This document shows positions 59,205-64,000 of a stretch of DNA of 64,000 bases, piece after piece (the first letter of the stretch is position 1; each line of letters opens with the position of its first letter). The position numbers and the translations under genes were made by a program. The notes below the pieces were generated by a model. That model saw nothing but the letters and a program-made list of their open reading frames with translations, searched no databases and was not told the origin of the DNA. The stretch covers positions 1-64,000 of the forward strand of contig JAHJSA010000024.1 of the NCBI GenBank assembly GCA_018830645.1, read 5' to 3'. The DNA is from Actinomycetota bacterium (GTDB lineage: Bacteria; Actinomycetota; Thermoleophilia; RBG-16-64-13).

Positions 59205-59915
59205 TCACATCCGCACCACGTAGGGTATCGGGTCTTCGGCGCCCGCCTCGCGGAAGGCTTCGACACGCGCCTGGCACGTGTCGCACACCCCACAGCCCGG
59301 CCGGCTCCCCTGATAGCACGAGAGGGTCAGCCTGTAGGGCACCTCATGATCGAGGCCCCAGCGAACCACGTCCCCCTTCGACCATTCCGCAAACGGGGCC
59401 CTGACCCGCAGACCGTATTGCGTGCCCAAGCGGACAGCCTCGTCGGCGGCCCGCACGAACTCCGGCCGACAGTCCGGGTAGCCGGTGTGATCGTCGCGAT
59501 GCACGCCGAGCCATAGGTCTGCCGGGCCGTGAGCGTCCGCGAGTGAGGCGAGAGAGGCCAGGAACAGCAGGTTGCGTGCGGGCACGTAGGTGGGCGCGAC
59601 GCCGGTCACCGTGCCGAGATCGCGCCCTTCGGGCATCGCCTGGTTGGCGTCCGTAAGCGCCGAGCCCTCGATGGTGCGCAGTTCGACGACGCGGTGCTCG
59701 AAGCCGTAATGGGCGGCCAAGGCGGCGGCCGCTTCGCACTCGACGCTGTGTTTCTGCCCGTAAAGGAAGGTGACCGCGACTACGGGCGCTCCCGGATGGG
59801 CGTGCCGCACCCAGGCCGCGAGCGTCGAGGAATCGACGCCGCCGCTCAGGAGTAGGTAATGGGAGAAAGCGGGATCCGCCGAGGAAGGCCCGAGGTTCGC
59901 GGATGACGGAGTCAC
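59205..59915 (-). CDS. queC: 7-cyano-7-deazaguanine synthase
   Basis: A 236-residue PP-loop ATPase with LLLSGGVDSSTLAAW near residue 22 and a C-terminal zinc site CYQGSRPGCGVCDTCQAR. It turns 7-carboxy-7-deazaguanine into preQ0 with ammonia and ATP. GTG 59915 overlaps the queF stop by four bases (GTGA), giving coupling. YGQKHSVECEAAAALAAHYG is a family segment. Confidence 0.95.
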   Translation of the reverse strand: MTPSSANLGPSSADPAFSHYLLLSGGVDSSTLAAWVRHAHPGAPVVAVTFLYGQKHSVECEAAAALAAHYGFEHRVVELRTIEGSALTDANQAMPEGRDLGTVTGVAPTYVPARNLLFLASLASLADAHGPADLWLGVHRDDHTGYPDCRPEFVRAADEAVRLGTQYGLRVRAPFAEWSKGDVVRWGLDHEVPYRLTLSCYQGSRPGCGVCDTCQARVEAFREAGAEDPIPYVVRM

Positions 59916-60295
59916 GCACGCTCCCCGTGTTCGGCACGGACGACGGTCTTGATGTTGCCCCGCACGTTGAAGTCGCCGGTGACTCTCATCCATCGTGGAT
60001 CGAGGAGGGCGACGAGATCGTCGAGGATCCTGTTGGTGACCGCCTCGTGCGAGATCGCCACATCACGGTAGGCATTGATGTAGAGCTTCAGCGCCTTGAG
60101 TTCTACGATGCGCTCGCGCGGCTGGTATCTGATCTTGATAGTTGCGAAATCGGGATAGCCCGACTGGGGACACACGCAGGTGAACTCCGGAACGTCCATT
60201 GACACCAGGTAGTGCCGCTCGGGGGCGGGGTTGGGCCACGCCGTGAGCTCGTTCGTCTCGATGGCGATGGCCCCGTACTTCTTCTCGGTCTCCAT
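59912..60295 (-). CDS. queF: NADPH-dependent 7-cyano-7-deazaguanine reductase (preQ0 reductase)
   Basis: A 127-residue enzyme of the T-fold, type I. The nucleophilic cysteine is in VPEFTCVCPQSGYPDFATIK and the substrate loop in VELKALKLYINAYRD. It reduces preQ0 to preQ1, so the pathway here leads to queuosine in tRNA rather than to archaeosine. It is first in queFCDE. The 130 bases upstream show no recognisable preQ1 riboswitch. Confidence 0.95.
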   Translation of the reverse strand: METEKKYGAIAIETNELTAWPNPAPERHYLVSMDVPEFTCVCPQSGYPDFATIKIRYQPRERIVELKALKLYINAYRDVAISHEAVTNRILDDLVALLDPRWMRVTGDFNVRGNIKTVVRAEHGERA

Positions 60296-60431
60296 CAGCG
60301 GTGGGTCTCCTGGATGCGATGCACGAACACGTATGGTAGCCGCATTCGGAGTGACGGCTGCACAGAGGGTACCACGAGGCCCGGGAAGATGGCGCGGGTG
60401 GGCGCCGGCGCGGTCGCCCCCAGAAAGCGAA

Positions 60432-60462
60432 CGACCCCGCGGGCCAAAGGCCCGCGGGGTCG
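60432..60462 (-). terminator. Rho-independent terminator of the cold-shock gene
   Basis: CGACCCCGCGGGCC and its complement flank a three-base loop; on the minus strand the stem is followed by TTCGCTTTCTG. It lies 38 bases past the cold-shock stop. Confidence 0.88.
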
Positions 60463-60499
60463 ACTAGAAGACTCGTCCGGCAAGCCGGACTGCTTCAGG

Positions 60500-60706
60500 T
60501 CAGGCGGTAGCGCGACTCACGTTCGCGGCCTGCAGGCCCTTGGGACCTTCGACCACTTCGAAATTAACGGATTCGCCTTCAGTCAAGGTGCGGAACCCTT
60601 CTCCGGTGACGGCGGAGAAATGTACGAAGACATCCTCCCCCTCTTCACGCTCGAGAAAGCCGTAACCCTTGGCATCGTTGAACCACTTGACCTTGCCGGT
60701 CTCCAT
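60500..60706 (-). CDS. Cold-shock domain protein (CspA family)
   Basis: A 68-residue single-domain RNA chaperone. RNP1 is KGYGFLE and RNP2 is VFVHFSAV; start [11 protein letters not shown] is canonical, with AGGAGG upstream. It unwinds RNA structure in the cytoplasm, in cold or growth transition. The 462 bases up to the uspA start (60707-61168) contain no gene I recognise; part is probably a long cold-shock leader, including a small hairpin ACGGC-GATACGT-GCCGT about 45 bases upstream. Confidence 0.97.
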   Translation of the reverse strand: METGKVKWFNDAKGYGFLEREEGEDVFVHFSAVTGEGFRTLTEGESVNFEVVEGPKGLQAANVSRATA

Positions 60707-61067
60707 CTGTTGGGACCTCCTGCTTGTCTTTCACCGGGAACACCCCCGGCTGACGGCGATACGTGCCGTCCTTCTACTCGGAAGTCCTGATGTTCGATGG
60801 AGCCACGGAACTGGTTCTGCGGTCTCACGGCCTTCAAGAACTCCGATCTACGATTGTGGAGTTTCCCACGCGGCGGGCAAGTAGTCAAGGCGGATGAGCT
60901 TTCGGAAGGTGAGTTGAGTCTCCCTATCCCGGAGCCGGCACCCGTCACCAGCGCGACTCTGCCAATCGACCGCGGTGCCAAGACCACCTCCCCAGAGTGC
61001 AACTTTCCCTGCCTAATGGTACCGTTTGGCGAGTGACAGCGGCAGACCCGCGCGCAGCTTCATGGCA

Positions 61068-61112
61068 GGTTCGTGCCCGGCTGGTTCGCGCCCGGCTGGT
61101 TCGCGCGCCGGC
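61068..61112. repeat. Three tandem 15-base repeats upstream of uspA
   Basis: GGTTCGTGCCCGGCT (61068-61082), GGTTCGCGCCCGGCT (61083-61097) and GGTTCGCGCGCCGGC (61098-61112), ending 57 bases before the uspA ATG. They could be repeated protein-binding sites or a slippage product. Confidence 0.8.
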
Positions 61113-61168
61113 CCGCGTGGGAAGAAAGCCTATCGGCCCAAAGAGCAGGCGGACCTGGGAGGCGCGAG

Positions 61169-61591
61169 ATGCAGAGTGGACTCTTTAACACCATCGTACT
61201 CGGATACGACGGATCGGAGCATTCAGAGAAGGCGGTGGACCTTGCCCGCGCTCTGGCGAAGGCTCACAATTCGAGGATCGTGATCGTTCACGCCTTCCCC
61301 CACGTTTCGCGGATAGTCACCCCCAGCCAAGACGACGCGCACGAGATCCACGATGCACATGAGCTCGCCGGGAAACTCGCGCAACGGCTGAAGGCGGAAG
61401 GGCTGCGAGCGGAGCCCGACGTGCTCGAAGGGCCGGCGGCCGAGGCGATATTGAACGCCGCCGAGGCGCACAAGGCCGATCTCATCATCGTGGGAAGCCG
61501 GGGGCTGGGGCAGTTCAAGGGCCTGGTCATCGGCTCACAGTCGAACCGCGTGGTGCACTACGCGAAGGTGCCGGTCTTGGTGGCGCGCTGA
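61169..61591 (+). CDS. Universal stress protein (UspA family)
   Basis: A 140-residue single-domain protein. The nucleotide-binding signature is IIVGSRGLGQFKGLVIGSQS (G-x2-G-x9-G-S type), so it is of the ATP-binding class. The ATG follows GGGAGG. Its function is stress survival by unclear means. It precedes the cytochrome oxidase genes on the same strand, its stop overlapping a candidate CTG start of coxB. Confidence 0.95.
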   Translation: MQSGLFNTIVLGYDGSEHSEKAVDLARALAKAHNSRIVIVHAFPHVSRIVTPSQDDAHEIHDAHELAGKLAQRLKAEGLRAEPDVLEGPAAEAILNAAEAHKADLIIVGSRGLGQFKGLVIGSQSNRVVHYAKVPVLVAR

Positions 61592-61737
61592 GACCTGGGC
61601 CCTACACGACGCGAAGAGGCGCCGCTCGCTGGTGGGCACTCGGCGTCGCGACGCTGGCCGCGGCGTGTTCTCTCGCGCCGCCCGCCCTCGCCACTCCCTC
61701 GATCCTCCGGCCGGAGTCGCCCCAGGCCCAGGAGATC

Positions 61738-62603
61738 ATGGACCTGGCCGTGTTCTTGCTGGTCATCTCGATCATCATCCTCGTCGTCGTCGAAGGATGG
61801 CTCATCGTCGCGCTGGTGCGCTTCCGGAACCGACCCGAGGCGCACGTGCGCCAGGAGCACGGCAACAACACCATCGAGGCGGTGTGGACATTGATCCCCG
61901 CCATCCTCATCGTGATCATCTTCGTGATGACCGCGCGCACCATGGACTCCCTCGAGATGCCGGGCGGAGACGTCGAGCTCACCGTGATAGGCCACCAGTG
62001 GTGGTGGGAGGTGCGGTACGCCGACGGTGACCTCGTGACGGCGAACGAGATCCACGTGCCCGTGGGTCGAGAGGTGAGCATCGACCTCGAGTCCGCCGAT
62101 GTGATCCACAGCTTCTGGGTGCCACAGGTGGGTGGCAAGACCGACCTGGTGCCGGGGCACACGAACCGCACCGGCTTCTTGGCCGCCACCCCGGGGGTCT
62201 ATCTCGGGCAGTGCGCCGAGTTCTGCGGGCTGCAGCACGCCCACATGCGTTTCTACCTGGTAGTGGAGAGCGCGGAGGATTTCTCGGCCTGGGTCAGGCG
62301 ACAGCAGGCGCCCGCGCGAGAGCCCACCGATCCGGTAGCCCGACAGGGGAAAGAAGTGTTCCTCCAGATGTGCGGGGGGTGCCACGCTATCCGGGGCACC
62401 GAAGCGGCCGGCACTCTCGGGCCCGACCTGACCCACGTGGCCGGGCGCCTCAGCCTGGGCGCCGGTACGCTCGACAACACCACCGAGAACCTGCGCACCT
62501 GGCTCCGTGACCCGCAGGCCGCCAAGCCTGGGAACCTCATGCCCACCATGCCCCTCGACGAGAGCCGGCTCGACGAGCTCGTCGCATACCTGAAAGGCCT
62601 CGA

Positions 62604-62607
<4 letters not shown>
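61738..62607 (+). CDS. coxB: Cytochrome c oxidase subunit II with fused cytochrome c domain
   Basis: At least 289 residues. Two N-terminal helices (DLAVFLLVISIIILVVVEGW, LIPAILIVIIFVMTART) are followed by the CuA cupredoxin domain (GHQWWWEVRYADG, YLGQCAEFCGLQHAHM) and a C-terminal haem c domain (FLQMCGGCHAIRG, LMPTMPLD), as in caa3-type oxidases. The frame stays open upstream to 61588, encoding a likely lipoprotein signal with LAAACS, but without ATG, GTG or TTG; a CTG at 61588 is the only candidate, so the annotated start is conservative. It accepts electrons from cytochrome c. Confidence 0.93.

Positions 62608-64000
<1,393 letters not shown>

Noticed and set aside
60296-60430. A preQ1 riboswitch was looked for upstream of queFCDE.
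   Set aside because: No preQ1-I or preQ1-II core sequence or pseudoknot pattern was recognised.

Overview
The window is a dense, high-GC (roughly two thirds G+C by eye) bacterial chromosome segment with about 50 recognisable protein genes, frequent 1-4 base start/stop overlaps, several GTG/TTG starts and many lipoprotein signals. Gene content suggests an uncultivated Gram-positive lineage, possibly a deep-branching Actinomycetota (inference only; no rRNA or tRNA is present). It mixes ferredoxin-based, corrinoid-type and tungsten/molybdenum enzymes typical of anaerobes with a cytochrome c oxidase operon.

Region 1 (1-16.1 kb, all minus strand) is a catabolic island. A complete dipeptide/oligopeptide-type ABC transporter (binding lipoprotein, two permeases, a fused double ATPase) leads into a non-pyrrolysine trimethylamine methyltransferase (MttB) homologue and both subunits of an aconitase X-type dehydratase. 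Beside it lie a molybdopterin oxidoreductase with iron-sulfur partners, a second MttB homologue and a broken MmgE/PrpD gene. The island holds several decaying genes: a PrpD gene with an internal deletion, a frameshifted flavoprotein tail, a probably frameshifted ferredoxin and a formiminotransferase-like scrap. Region 2 (16.2-24 kb) has a four-subunit 2-oxoacid:ferredoxin oxidoreductase (D-A-B-C), an IclR-type regulator with two DNA-binding domains, a second binding lipoprotein, and an Lrp regulator with a saccharopine dehydrogenase-like enzyme.

Region 3 (24-35 kb) carries a biotin-dependent acyl-CoA carboxylase (carboxyltransferase, biotin carboxylase, biotin carrier), a DtxR-type metalloregulator, a membrane pyrophosphatase with the K+-dependent signature, a Na+/H+ antiporter-like protein, rubredoxin, archaeal-type phosphoglycerate mutase and a glucosaminidase. 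Region 4 (35-45 kb) has an aminotransferase, three ubiquitin-fold MoaD/ThiS-like proteins next to an aldehyde ferredoxin oxidoreductase, an unknown zinc-ribbon/coiled-coil protein, and a SufR-like regulator beside a NuoF/GltD fusion flavoprotein. Region 5 (45-56 kb) is housekeeping and surface biology: Nudix, HIT, radical SAM, DUF1385, MFS, HD-GYP, then a small WxL-like secreted protein with a DUF916-like partner and a lipoprotein.

Region 6 (56-64 kb) starts with a peroxiredoxin whose peroxidatic position is an in-frame TGA (probable selenocysteine). It continues with a His-rich ferredoxin protein, the queuosine precursor genes queFCDE, a cold-shock protein with terminator, a universal stress protein, coxB, and coxA running off the end. 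No single gene set here is clearly a wholly new system. The points most worth following are the Sec-peroxiredoxin, the double MttB/aconitase X island without a corrinoid protein, the AOR/triple beta-grasp cluster, a shared operator-like inverted repeat upstream of two redox genes, and a recurring habit of short tandem duplications at gene boundaries.
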